A stretch of DNA of 54,265 nt from a virus: the IMG/VR virus record IMGVR_UViG_3300032083_001527, positions 1-54,265 of that record; one strand, given 5' to 3'. This document shows positions 14,291 to 23,067 of this stretch, piece by piece. Position numbers and translations under genes: made by a program. Below the pieces are notes generated by a model that did not search any database, was not told the DNA's origin, and saw only the letters and a program-made list of their open reading frames with translations. Position 1 is the first letter of the stretch. Each line of letters opens with the position of its first letter.

Positions 14291-14825
14291 TTTTGTTTTG
14301 TTTTTTTAATGTAATCTTAGCTTGTTTAGCTAATCTCGCTTGCTCCATTTTACCCATAACCTTAGCTCTTTGTTCTAGTACTGTTAGTATTTGTACTTTT
14401 CTAGCATACGGTTTATTTATATTCATTACTTTAGATATAGTCTTTCTAGCATCAGCAACTGTAGCAAATTTAATACCAACGGTATCTTTAGGATTCTCAT
14501 CTGTATATAATCTTCTACCACTACCTTTAGGTTTTTTACCGGTTCCAACTAGTGGATCTTTTTTAAGAGGTGAATCTTCTTTTTTACCTAAACGTTTTCT
14601 TACTATGTTCATAACAGTTTTCATCTTACGAGCATAGCTAGGGTTTTTACCTCTATTAAAAACGTATTGTTGATTTAAACTACTTATTATTTTAGATAAA
14701 TTACTTTTCCTAGTTTTAATTAACCACGATGCTAAAGCGCTAGGTGCTAGTTCTTTAAATTTACCTTTAGCGTCTGGTGCATCTGAATCATGCCATGTAA
14801 TTGACTTAGATGTTTTCTTTGCCAT
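14283..14825 (-). CDS. Two-domain conserved phage protein (WHDSDAPDAKGKF ... RLYTDENPKDTV)
   Basis: 180 residues, basic. Domain one (residues 9-75) has ITWHDSDAPDAKGKFKELAP, LASWLIKTRK and LNQQYVFNRGKNPSYARKM. Domain two (about 105-165) has RRLYTDENPKDTVGIKFATV, ADARKTISKVMNINKPYARK and ILTVLEQRAKVMGKM. Both resemble domains of unknown function that I recall from phages and large DNA viruses (DUF5872/DUF5824-like; names from memory). A SPLKKDPL motif joins the two. No catalytic residues can be assigned. Lies among the leader-bearing small genes. Confidence 0.68.
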   Translation of the reverse strand: MAKKTSKSITWHDSDAPDAKGKFKELAPSALASWLIKTRKSNLSKIISSLNQQYVFNRGKNPSYARKMKTVMNIVRKRLGKKEDSPLKKDPLVGTGKKPKGSGRRLYTDENPKDTVGIKFATVADARKTISKVMNINKPYARKVQILTVLEQRAKVMGKMEQARLAKQAKITLKKQNKNV

Positions 14826-14828
14826 TGC

Positions 14829-15116
14829 TTAACACTTGTGATTAGAAGCCCACATATTAGCGTACGCGCTAGGATACACATCAAACTTTCTTTTAGCTGC
14901 AGCCTTTTGACAAGGCTTTAGTTTCTTCATAGGACCACTAATAGCTTTATCTATTTTACTAGCTTGATTAGCGTGAAGCTTGCTAGCCTTTTTTAATTGA
15001 GTAGAAACTTTACTTAATGAAGCTTTACTTAATTTAAAAGGATTAGTCATTTGCTCAGCCCTACGTCTACCGCAGCCAGTTCTAGGTATTGGATTATTTT
15101 TTTGTATATATGCCAT
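14829..15116 (-). CDS. Basic Cys protein with MAYIQKNNP leader and KFDVYPSAYAN motif
   Basis: 95 residues from ATG 15116. A longer frame to 15308 was rejected because it runs back inside the 3' end of the giant gene and the MAYIQ start matches sister genes. After the leader come CGRRRAEQMTNPFKLSKASL, a Lys-rich helix (STQLKKASKLHANQASKIDK), and the C-terminal module CQKAAAKRKFDVYPSAYANM followed by WASNHKC. The KFxVYPSAYAN signature is widespread in small phage and viral proteins of unknown function, from memory. Cysteines at both module ends suggest metal binding or a disulfide. Confidence 0.72.
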   Translation of the reverse strand: MAYIQKNNPIPRTGCGRRRAEQMTNPFKLSKASLSKVSTQLKKASKLHANQASKIDKAISGPMKKLKPCQKAAAKRKFDVYPSAYANMWASNHKC

Positions 15117-15135
15117 ATTTATTATTATTACACGT

Positions 15136-18100
15136 TTATTGGTGAGCGTAACATCTTTTGTTACTATTCTTAGTAGTGTTCTTACATCTACCACCACTTT
15201 TTTTCGTAGCCGTACACCTAACTCTATTTTTATCTTCTTTTTTCTTTTTAGATTTTCTTTTATCTTTAACAGCTTTTTTAGCGGCTTCAAGCTCTTCATC
15301 TTTAACACCTATATCCCATCTTGACCATCCCATAAATAAAGCAACACGTTGCCACATAGCATGATTACCTGTTACAGCTTCTTCTACGTTGTTAGCTTTT
15401 TTAACTATTCTAGCTATAGGAATATTTGTTAAAGCTTCGATGACGTTTGATATAGCAACTAAGTTAGGGTTTTCTATACGAGCACCTATTTCTTTACTAA
15501 CACCTTTATTATACTGCTCTGTTTTTAAAGCGCTATATATCTTTCTTATTTTACTACCAATAGGTGGTGACAATTGTAAAGCTTCAACTATTGTTCTACC
15601 ATCATCTCTACCCCAACCCTTTTGGCGTTCAGCTTGATATCTTAGTGCTGTGTTTTTAATTGCAGCAGCAATAGCTCCATATATACCAGTACCTCTTAAT
15701 AAAGAATCTAAAGCACCATTAGCAACTCTTTCTATTTTTTTATCTGTCTTTTCATCTTCTTCTTCGTGACCAAATAAAACAAATATCAACGCTGATTGTA
15801 AGGCGCCAAACACTAGATTCTGCACCATACCATAGTATAATATTTTTGATACATTAGTTTTCATATCACCTCTTCTATTAACTAAATCAGATAAAGCTTT
15901 TTTAGTTAAACGAGTATATTGCATTGTAACATTTTGAAACGCTAGTATTAATCTACCTAGTACGCTAGCTTGTTGTTGAGATATTAAATCTTCTCTTGAA
16001 GACTGTTGAGTTTCTTCAGCTATCTCTTGAAAATCAAGCATTGCTTTTTCATTAGCTTGAGCATTAGAAAACCCTTGTTTTTTATAAGTATTAAATCTAT
16101 TTCTATAAAAAGAAGCTCCACCTAAAGCTATAGCAAAACTATCTGCTGCTTGCGTTGGTGTAAAACCTATTTGTAATAAATACTTTATAACGGCGTTTGC
16201 TTTTTGAGCATATGTATTACCACCTTCAGCAAAGGTATTTGTTAGTTCAGATGCTGAAACATCTGTTTGTAAACCAGCTCTTCTTTGTTTTAGTTGATCA
16301 GAGTTAAACAACATTGCAAAGTCTGACCAAAATTGTGGTTGATTAGCAAAAGCCTTGCTAGCTTTAAACACATTGTTATCACTCCAGTTAATAAAGTTAA
16401 CAGTTGATATAGTCTGCAGCAATGCAGATCGCATGTTAAAAAACATAATAGCACCTATAGAACCGTTGATCCAACCAAGAAAAGCATTTACGTTTCTATC
16501 GTTACTTTGTAATCTATTAGTACCGTTTTCCATACGATATAATATATTTTCTAAAGCTTCTCTAAACTCAATACCGTGTATCGCTTGTATTTTATTCATG
16601 TTGTCTGGCGTAAATATAGATTCTACGTTTTCTAAGTATTCCCTTAAAAATTGTTTTCTACCTATTTTATTTACGATGTTATTGAGATCTGTAGTTATTG
16701 TTTCTAAAGACCAGTTTTGATTTGGTCTAGAATAACCTTCTTTAACTCTAGTTATACGACCAAGTGCATCAGCAAAAGCCTTTACTTCTGGATTATTATT
16801 AATATATTTTAATAATTTATTTTGTATTTCTGGTGTTATACCCGGCACTTCAAATCCAGCTTTATTCCACAGGTAAACCCTAACAGCTGAGTCAACGGTA
16901 AATATAGTTCCAGGTACTTTTTTATTTAACATCTTTTTAACATCAGGCATACTCTTTTTTAAAGCTTTGTAGTCTTGAGATATAGCCTGTTTATATCTAT
17001 TCCACTGTCTAATACCTTTAGCGAATGGATCAAGTAACTTCATTTTAAAGTACTTCATGTGCATATCGCCTTGTCTACCTTTACCTAAAAATCTATATAA
17101 TAAACCTTTAAAATCTTCAGCTGACGGTGGAACAAATAATCTAAACCAGTTTTTGTTTCTACCCATTTTAACAGCTTCTTGGTAGGAAAATACTCTACCT
17201 CTATTTATACCTGAAGATTCTTCTAGTATAATATTAAAGTTTTCACTTGCAGTTCTTTTAAACTTTAGCTTAGCTTGAACAACTTTAGACTTAATATCTA
17301 ATTGATTTAATACATCCTTAACAGCTTTTACGTTTGGTAAGGCATCATCTACAAAATACATATCATTGTATCCTTCTGCAAACTTCTCTAGCATCCAATT
17401 AGCTTTAGCTTCACCTCTACTATCTGCTAGCCCAGTTATGTTTTTGAACGGTATGTTTATACCTTTAGATTTTAACCATCCATCAATAGCTACATCAGCT
17501 TCTTGAGGTCTAGCGGTTAATATAAAAACATTTTTTGATCCATATTTTTCTATTTGATTTTTCATTTTTTGAAGTAATGGTCCTTCAACTCCACCCCTTA
17601 CGTTAACAAAATCATCAAAGTTAAAGCTGTATCCAAGAGCAGTTAATTCAGGTCCTTTTATTGGCCAATCACCAGACTTTATTCGCTCTGTTTCGTTTGT
17701 TATAGGATTAGTAGCTACAACAAAATTTTCTCCGTCAATAATAAGTGTTTCATCAAAATCAAATGTAGACATACCTCTATTACTAATAAAAGTGTAACCT
17801 CTTTTCTTTAAGTCGTCTTCTATTATTTTAATCATTTCAGCAGGTGTTTGTCCTGCTCTTTTAAATTTATAACCTCGCCTTTCTAAATCAGCTTGTATTT
17901 CTTTGTTTTGCTTTTTAATTAATTCAGCTTGCTTGTCAAAAGCTTTTAACATGTTGTTATCTGCTGTTATTTGCTTAGAAGTTCTCTTGTATTTTATTTG
18001 TGATACCGCTACAGCAGAAGCTTTAACATTTTCTAATGTAGTGTTACCCTTGAAGTATTCTATCAAACCTTTGTTTTGAGCATCAACTACAGCTGATTGA

Positions 18101-21100
18101 GCTGCTTCACTTAATTGATTAAAGTTATCAACGTTAATGCTAAAATGCTCCGTAATTGTTTTACCGTTTTCTATTAATATATATTTGTTTAAGTCTATGT
18201 TAGCCATAGCGTATCTAACTATAGACAACAAACCCTTCATATTTTTTATTTCACCTTGTAAAACTCTACTTATTATTTCAGTATAAAAACCAGACTCTTG
18301 TTCGTTTGTTATAGATGAACTTAATTTACTTTGCTGTAGTAAAGTGTTGTCAGATTCTAATAAGGCCATTTGAGCGTAAGACTCTTCTAATACTAACACC
18401 AGTTCTTCTACTTGATTATTTTTAATAGCTTGTAAAATTAACTTACCAACATCGCTAGCCATTAGCATATGCTCTTGTTCTACCTTTTGATTATATATAA
18501 CGTTACCGTTTTTATCTGCAGGTAAAGCCACAATATTAGCACCTTTTCTAATTATATGATCTGTGTTCTGTTGAGAGTCTACTATAAAACTAGCAATAAA
18601 TTTTATGTCTTTAGGAAACTGGTCAACGTGTGCTTTTGCTTTTCTAATAAAGTCTATTAACTTCTTTTTATTTTCATTAGAATATTTAGCAAATTCTTTT
18701 CCAGTTAAAAACTCTTGTCCTCTTACAGCGCTACCAACATTAATAAGTACTTTTTTGTTACGCGATTGTGCTACTATGCTTCTATCTAGAAGCTTGCCCG
18801 CACCACTATACATCACCCTATTGATAACCTTTTGTATAAGCTTGTTGTATTCGCCTACAATGCTATTAAAAAATTTAACACTATGAAATGTTGTTCGAGT
18901 ACTCTTAGTTGTAACTATCTTTATCTCTTCAATAAACTCTGGCATTGTTATTTTAGCTCTCTCTAAAAACTCCATCGCCTCTTGAATAAATTTTTTACTA
19001 TTAATTCTATCTTCGGAACCTATTAAAGGATTAAAAGTGTATATAGTTTTTGCTAACTCTTTTGTTTTAAACTTTGTAACATTATCAAAATCAGTAGCTG
19101 TTTTATCTGCTTTCTGTTTAGATACTCTTTTAAATTTTAAATCAGCAGGTCTATCAATTGTTTTATTTATTTCTTCTCTAACTTGTTCGACAGTTAATAC
19201 ATCTTGCAAACCCTTTTCTTGTATATAATCTTCTAAAAAATCAGTTGTTAAATTTTCAGGTGTAGCATCTCTACCTATAGCCTTAGCAGATTCTTCTAGT
19301 ATTTTTATTCTATTATTACCCTTAGTACCTGATTTTTGAGCTGTTTGTCTTTTGCCTTTTTCAGTGGCATTTAAATAATTTTGCCATTGTGTTGAAGTTG
19401 GTTTTAATCTTTCATAAACCTGTACACCAGCTTTTCGCCTTGCCTTACTAACTTCACTATCATTAAGTATATCATCTGTTAGTAGTTTTTTCTTACTTGG
19501 ATTTTTACCTGATTCATTTCTACCATACACAAAATCTGATATTTGAGTTTTGTTGGTTAATCTACCGTAGCTTTTTACAAATATCTTTTCAGTTAATTGC
19601 TTTTGCATTTGAACTAGAGTTGTCACTGGTATAGATTCTAATATAGCTGCACGATACTTAATCATGCTATTAGTATCTGGAAAGTAAACTTTCATAAAAT
19701 CAAATAAAGAATCTGATACAGTTTTCTCAAAAGTCTTTAAAAAATTTTTAGGATTAACAATAGACTCTGCTGTTCGTAAAGCTTTTTTAACCTCTCTAAA
19801 TATTCTACCTTTTCTTGTTACACCTATTTCATTTCTAAAAGTAGACTTTCTTTCTCTAACTTCTAGTTTTGAATTTTGAACTTTATCGTCTCTTAAATTT
19901 ATTTCTTGTTCGTCTATACGTTGTATAGTTGTATCACCTGTATCTTCTAATTGTGTTTTTGGTTGGCCTTCAGTTGTTCTAGCGTCCGCTTCAACAGTTC
20001 CAGTGCCCTTAGGTACTCTACCTCTTTCAGCTTCTTTAAATACATCATCAGCTCTAAATCTTAATTGAGAATTTATATAGTCAAATAAACTTTCGTTTTC
20101 TTTATTCGGTCCAGTTTCAACTCCACGTCTACCTCTATTAAAACGATTAATCATATTAATAAACTCTCTAGATCCAAGAACGTCAGCAACAAAAGATTTA
20201 AGTTCGTCGTAGGTAAGCTTTATTTTGTATCTAGAAGCTATTAAACCATCTAAATAACCTTGATTTTCAAACTCTTTTCTTTTTACTTTAAACTGTTCAA
20301 TAGCTCTTTTAGCACCAACTCTATCCCACTCTGGTTGTGTATAGTTTTCACCAGTGTTTGGATCAACAGCCAACTTATCTACAGCTGGTTTAGCATCTAC
20401 TCTTTTAAACTTAGTTCCAGTATCATCTGGTTGTATATTAGTGTCAGCGCCTGTACCTCTTTGTATACGACTACTTAATGCACCTTTGTGTATACTTTTA
20501 TTATACTCTCTTAAAAAATCTAAAACAGCATCTGCATCACCAAATCTAACTTTTGAAAATGGACTAATGCTTCTTATTAAATCTACAATAGGTTGCATTA
20601 AAGATTGCAATGTAGACTGATCAATAGTTACTTTTTCATTATAAATTAAATCAGATAATATAGTTAAGTATTCATCTGGATTAGCCTCCATGTACGAAAC
20701 TGTTGCCAAACCTTTATCGTTAAACTGTAAACTATCTACATCTAAACCATATCTTTCAGCTTGCTCTCTAGTTACTTCTCCAGTAAGATCAGCATATTGA
20801 TCTTTTATTACTTCATCAATTAATTTAAACTGATCTTTTAATTTTAATCTTAATTGATCTATCAATTTAATATTTATATCACCATCTTTTAAAGCTTTTC
20901 TAAGTACACCATGCAGCAACTCGTGGTTACCTACTGTTATATCTCCTACACTTTTTGCTACGTCTAAATTTATTATTAATCTACCGGTTTTAGAATCTAC
21001 AAATCCAGATGAATTTTTAGCGGCGTCTTCACCAAACTCTTTAAGCACCTGATCTCTCGTCATCTCAGTGTACTCAAGATTATATATTGAAGAGTGTTTT

Positions 21101-23037
21101 TTAGCAAAATCTAATTTACCTTTAAATATTTTATCTCCTATTCTTTTCGATCTAGCTTCTGCCTCTTCAACCATTTCGGTTCCTTCTAAAGCCGTGTAGC
21201 CTTCTGTCATCTGAAGTATATCGTTTTCTAGGTTTTTTATTTCTTCTTGTAAAGCTGGATCAACTTTAGTTTTATCTTTCCCAATGCTTTCAGCTCTCTC
21301 TTGTTTTTTCTTTAGCTCACCTTGTTTTCTTAATAACTCACTTTCTTTTTGAAATATTTCTTCTCTAGCCTCTTGATCAACAACTCTAGAATCTATAGTA
21401 GAAAGTAATTTGCCTTTATACTCTTGCTGCTTAACCCTAGCGTTTAAAGCGTTATTGTTTTTTATTTCAATATTCATATCAGCAATTTCTTCTGGTGTTG
21501 CTGATTCTAATATTTGCTCTATTTTATCAAACGTTACTGTTTCTTCGTTTGGTCTACCTTTATTTATTGTGTATTTACCAGGACTTAAAGCTGTACCAAT
21601 ATCTACAACAGCTTGACCACCTTGTCCTAGTATTTCTAAGCCAACATCCGCTGCGTTTATTTTTTCACCAATAACAACTTGACTTAAAGCTTCACCACCA
21701 CCACTAACTACACTTTCTCCAACTACACCTTTTCCAAATGCTAGAGCTTTTCTACCTGTTTTAGCTGTTTTAAAAACGCTATTTTGAACAATACCACCAC
21801 CAATATTATCAACAGCAGCTATGGTTAAACCCTTAGCAATTGCTTTGTTTCTAAACTTTAAATACTTTTCATCATCTTGAAAAAACTTTACAAGCTCTTC
21901 TTCAGATGGTATTTCTCCACCAAACTCTTGTTTTATTAACTCTCCAAATTTACTAGTGGTTTCTACACCACCACCAAGTGTAGACATAACACCTCTTAAA
22001 TAACCACCAACACCCATCAAAGGACTTTTAGTTTTTGCGGCAGTAGCAGCACCTTGCACACCACCAACTAATTGCGACAAGCCAAGTAACCCTTTAGATT
22101 TATTAGCCCTAACTTGACCAGCTATAGATTGTACAGTTATTTCAAGCGCAACAGCTGGATCATACACTGTTGCTCTAACAAAGCCTAATACGCCGTTTTC
22201 TTCTTGATCCATTATCTCAATAAATTTATCTGTTTTTGGAGATCTTGGAGCTAACGCTTGTTTTTCTAAAACTTCAATATATTTTTTAACATCTTCTTCT
22301 GTTAAGTTTTTTCTGTCCTCTTCACTCATGGTTATACCATCAAACATGGTATCTGTAAATTCACCGGTTTGACTAGATGCTAATGATCTTCCAACAAGAT
22401 ATGCTATATCATCTATAAACTTACCACCAGAAAAACTTCTAAGTCTAATACCTTGAGATCTATCATAATCATATCTAACTTCTTCTTCCCAACCTGGAGT
22501 ATCTATAATCTCTAGTCCTTTTAAACTTTTTCTATTTGGATTATAATATAGTCTATTTCCATTTTCATCCAACTTATATTCTAATGGTTTTTCACTTTTT
22601 GTTTCTCTAGGGGCATTAACTAAGTAGTTTCCTTCAGTATACTTGTAGTTTTCTTTATCTTCTTTTATTTTATCTGCGCGATCTTTTATACCTTCTTTAG
22701 CAGCTAAAGCAACTTCTTTTCCAAAATCACCAGCCTTATATACAGTGGCTATCATTTTGCCCATTGGGCCTGAAAGCATAGTAGCGTTTACAGCTTTTTC
22801 AAATAGATTCTTTTGTAGCTCCGAAGAACCATCTTCCGATTTGGACTCCGTATCTTGTTCCACTAAACTTGGTGCTTGATTTTTTTGGGACTGGCTCGTC
22901 CCTTTCGACTTTCCCGGCTCATCAGGTACTAGAGTGGGATTGTACTTTCCGTACTTATTGAAGAACATGTCTTCGTTTTCAGGTGATACGTTTTTGAATA
23001 TAGTTTCACCATTGAGAATAAATTGATATCTTTTCAT
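15136..23037 (-). CDS. Giant polyvalent internal virion protein (HExxH, HAD and LPD38-like regions, C-terminal zinc module)
   Basis: 2633 residues. Regions seen, N to C: residues 1-110, polar with MKRYQFILNGETIFKNV; about 300-480, Gly/Ala hydrophobic segments; HELLH at 705-709 (TVGNHELLHGVLRK), a metallopeptidase-type HExxH; a HAD phosphatase-like domain at about 1755-1915 with TFDFDETL (D1760, D1762), FILTARPQEADVAIDGW and YFVDDALPNVKAV (D1897, D1898); an LPD38-like region around 2300-2420 (LILAFQNVTMQYTRLTKKAL, NVSKILYYGMVQNLVFGALQ); and a C-terminal zinc-like CTATKKSGGRCKN...CYAHQ (2605-2633). K(F/Y)KR occurs at 876, 1301, 1682, 1724 and 1925. Such polyvalent proteins are thought to be packaged and ejected into the host. 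Domain roles are inferred. Confidence 0.78.
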   Translation of the reverse strand: MKRYQFILNGETIFKNVSPENEDMFFNKYGKYNPTLVPDEPGKSKGTSQSQKNQAPSLVEQDTESKSEDGSSELQKNLFEKAVNATMLSGPMGKMIATVYKAGDFGKEVALAAKEGIKDRADKIKEDKENYKYTEGNYLVNAPRETKSEKPLEYKLDENGNRLYYNPNRKSLKGLEIIDTPGWEEEVRYDYDRSQGIRLRSFSGGKFIDDIAYLVGRSLASSQTGEFTDTMFDGITMSEEDRKNLTEEDVKKYIEVLEKQALAPRSPKTDKFIEIMDQEENGVLGFVRATVYDPAVALEITVQSIAGQVRANKSKGLLGLSQLVGGVQGAATAAKTKSPLMGVGGYLRGVMSTLGGGVETTSKFGELIKQEFGGEIPSEEELVKFFQDDEKYLKFRNKAIAKGLTIAAVDNIGGGIVQNSVFKTAKTGRKALAFGKGVVGESVVSGGGEALSQVVIGEKINAADVGLEILGQGGQAVVDIGTALSPGKYTINKGRPNEETVTFDKIEQILESATPEEIADMNIEIKNNNALNARVKQQEYKGKLLSTIDSRVVDQEAREEIFQKESELLRKQGELKKKQERAESIGKDKTKVDPALQEEIKNLENDILQMTEGYTALEGTEMVEEAEARSKRIGDKIFKGKLDFAKKHSSIYNLEYTEMTRDQVLKEFGEDAAKNSSGFVDSKTGRLIINLDVAKSVGDITVGNHELLHGVLRKALKDGDINIKLIDQLRLKLKDQFKLIDEVIKDQYADLTGEVTREQAERYGLDVDSLQFNDKGLATVSYMEANPDEYLTILSDLIYNEKVTIDQSTLQSLMQPIVDLIRSISPFSKVRFGDADAVLDFLREYNKSIHKGALSSRIQRGTGADTNIQPDDTGTKFKRVDAKPAVDKLAVDPNTGENYTQPEWDRVGAKRAIEQFKVKRKEFENQGYLDGLIASRYKIKLTYDELKSFVADVLGSREFINMINRFNRGRRGVETGPNKENESLFDYINSQLRFRADDVFKEAERGRVPKGTGTVEADARTTEGQPKTQLEDTGDTTIQRIDEQEINLRDDKVQNSKLEVRERKSTFRNEIGVTRKGRIFREVKKALRTAESIVNPKNFLKTFEKTVSDSLFDFMKVYFPDTNSMIKYRAAILESIPVTTLVQMQKQLTEKIFVKSYGRLTNKTQISDFVYGRNESGKNPSKKKLLTDDILNDSEVSKARRKAGVQVYERLKPTSTQWQNYLNATEKGKRQTAQKSGTKGNNRIKILEESAKAIGRDATPENLTTDFLEDYIQEKGLQDVLTVEQVREEINKTIDRPADLKFKRVSKQKADKTATDFDNVTKFKTKELAKTIYTFNPLIGSEDRINSKKFIQEAMEFLERAKITMPEFIEEIKIVTTKSTRTTFHSVKFFNSIVGEYNKLIQKVINRVMYSGAGKLLDRSIVAQSRNKKVLINVGSAVRGQEFLTGKEFAKYSNENKKKLIDFIRKAKAHVDQFPKDIKFIASFIVDSQQNTDHIIRKGANIVALPADKNGNVIYNQKVEQEHMLMASDVGKLILQAIKNNQVEELVLVLEESYAQMALLESDNTLLQQSKLSSSITNEQESGFYTEIISRVLQGEIKNMKGLLSIVRYAMANIDLNKYILIENGKTITEHFSINVDNFNQLSEAAQSAVVDAQNKGLIEYFKGNTTLENVKASAVAVSQIKYKRTSKQITADNNMLKAFDKQAELIKKQNKEIQADLERRGYKFKRAGQTPAEMIKIIEDDLKKRGYTFISNRGMSTFDFDETLIIDGENFVVATNPITNETERIKSGDWPIKGPELTALGYSFNFDDFVNVRGGVEGPLLQKMKNQIEKYGSKNVFILTARPQEADVAIDGWLKSKGINIPFKNITGLADSRGEAKANWMLEKFAEGYNDMYFVDDALPNVKAVKDVLNQLDIKSKVVQAKLKFKRTASENFNIILEESSGINRGRVFSYQEAVKMGRNKNWFRLFVPPSAEDFKGLLYRFLGKGRQGDMHMKYFKMKLLDPFAKGIRQWNRYKQAISQDYKALKKSMPDVKKMLNKKVPGTIFTVDSAVRVYLWNKAGFEVPGITPEIQNKLLKYINNNPEVKAFADALGRITRVKEGYSRPNQNWSLETITTDLNNIVNKIGRKQFLREYLENVESIFTPDNMNKIQAIHGIEFREALENILYRMENGTNRLQSNDRNVNAFLGWINGSIGAIMFFNMRSALLQTISTVNFINWSDNNVFKASKAFANQPQFWSDFAMLFNSDQLKQRRAGLQTDVSASELTNTFAEGGNTYAQKANAVIKYLLQIGFTPTQAADSFAIALGGASFYRNRFNTYKKQGFSNAQANEKAMLDFQEIAEETQQSSREDLISQQQASVLGRLILAFQNVTMQYTRLTKKALSDLVNRRGDMKTNVSKILYYGMVQNLVFGALQSALIFVLFGHEEEDEKTDKKIERVANGALDSLLRGTGIYGAIAAAIKNTALRYQAERQKGWGRDDGRTIVEALQLSPPIGSKIRKIYSALKTEQYNKGVSKEIGARIENPNLVAISNVIEALTNIPIARIVKKANNVEEAVTGNHAMWQRVALFMGWSRWDIGVKDEELEAAKKAVKDKRKSKKKKEDKNRVRCTATKKSGGRCKNTTKNSNKRCYAHQ

Positions 23038-23067
23038 ACTGTTTCGTTAGTTACCCGTTAAAATGTT

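Noticed and set aside
15117-15308. Extended start of the KFDVYPSAYAN protein to 15308
   Set aside because: The extension is an out-of-frame reading of the giant gene's 3' end; the MAYIQ start at 15116 is shared with two sister genes.
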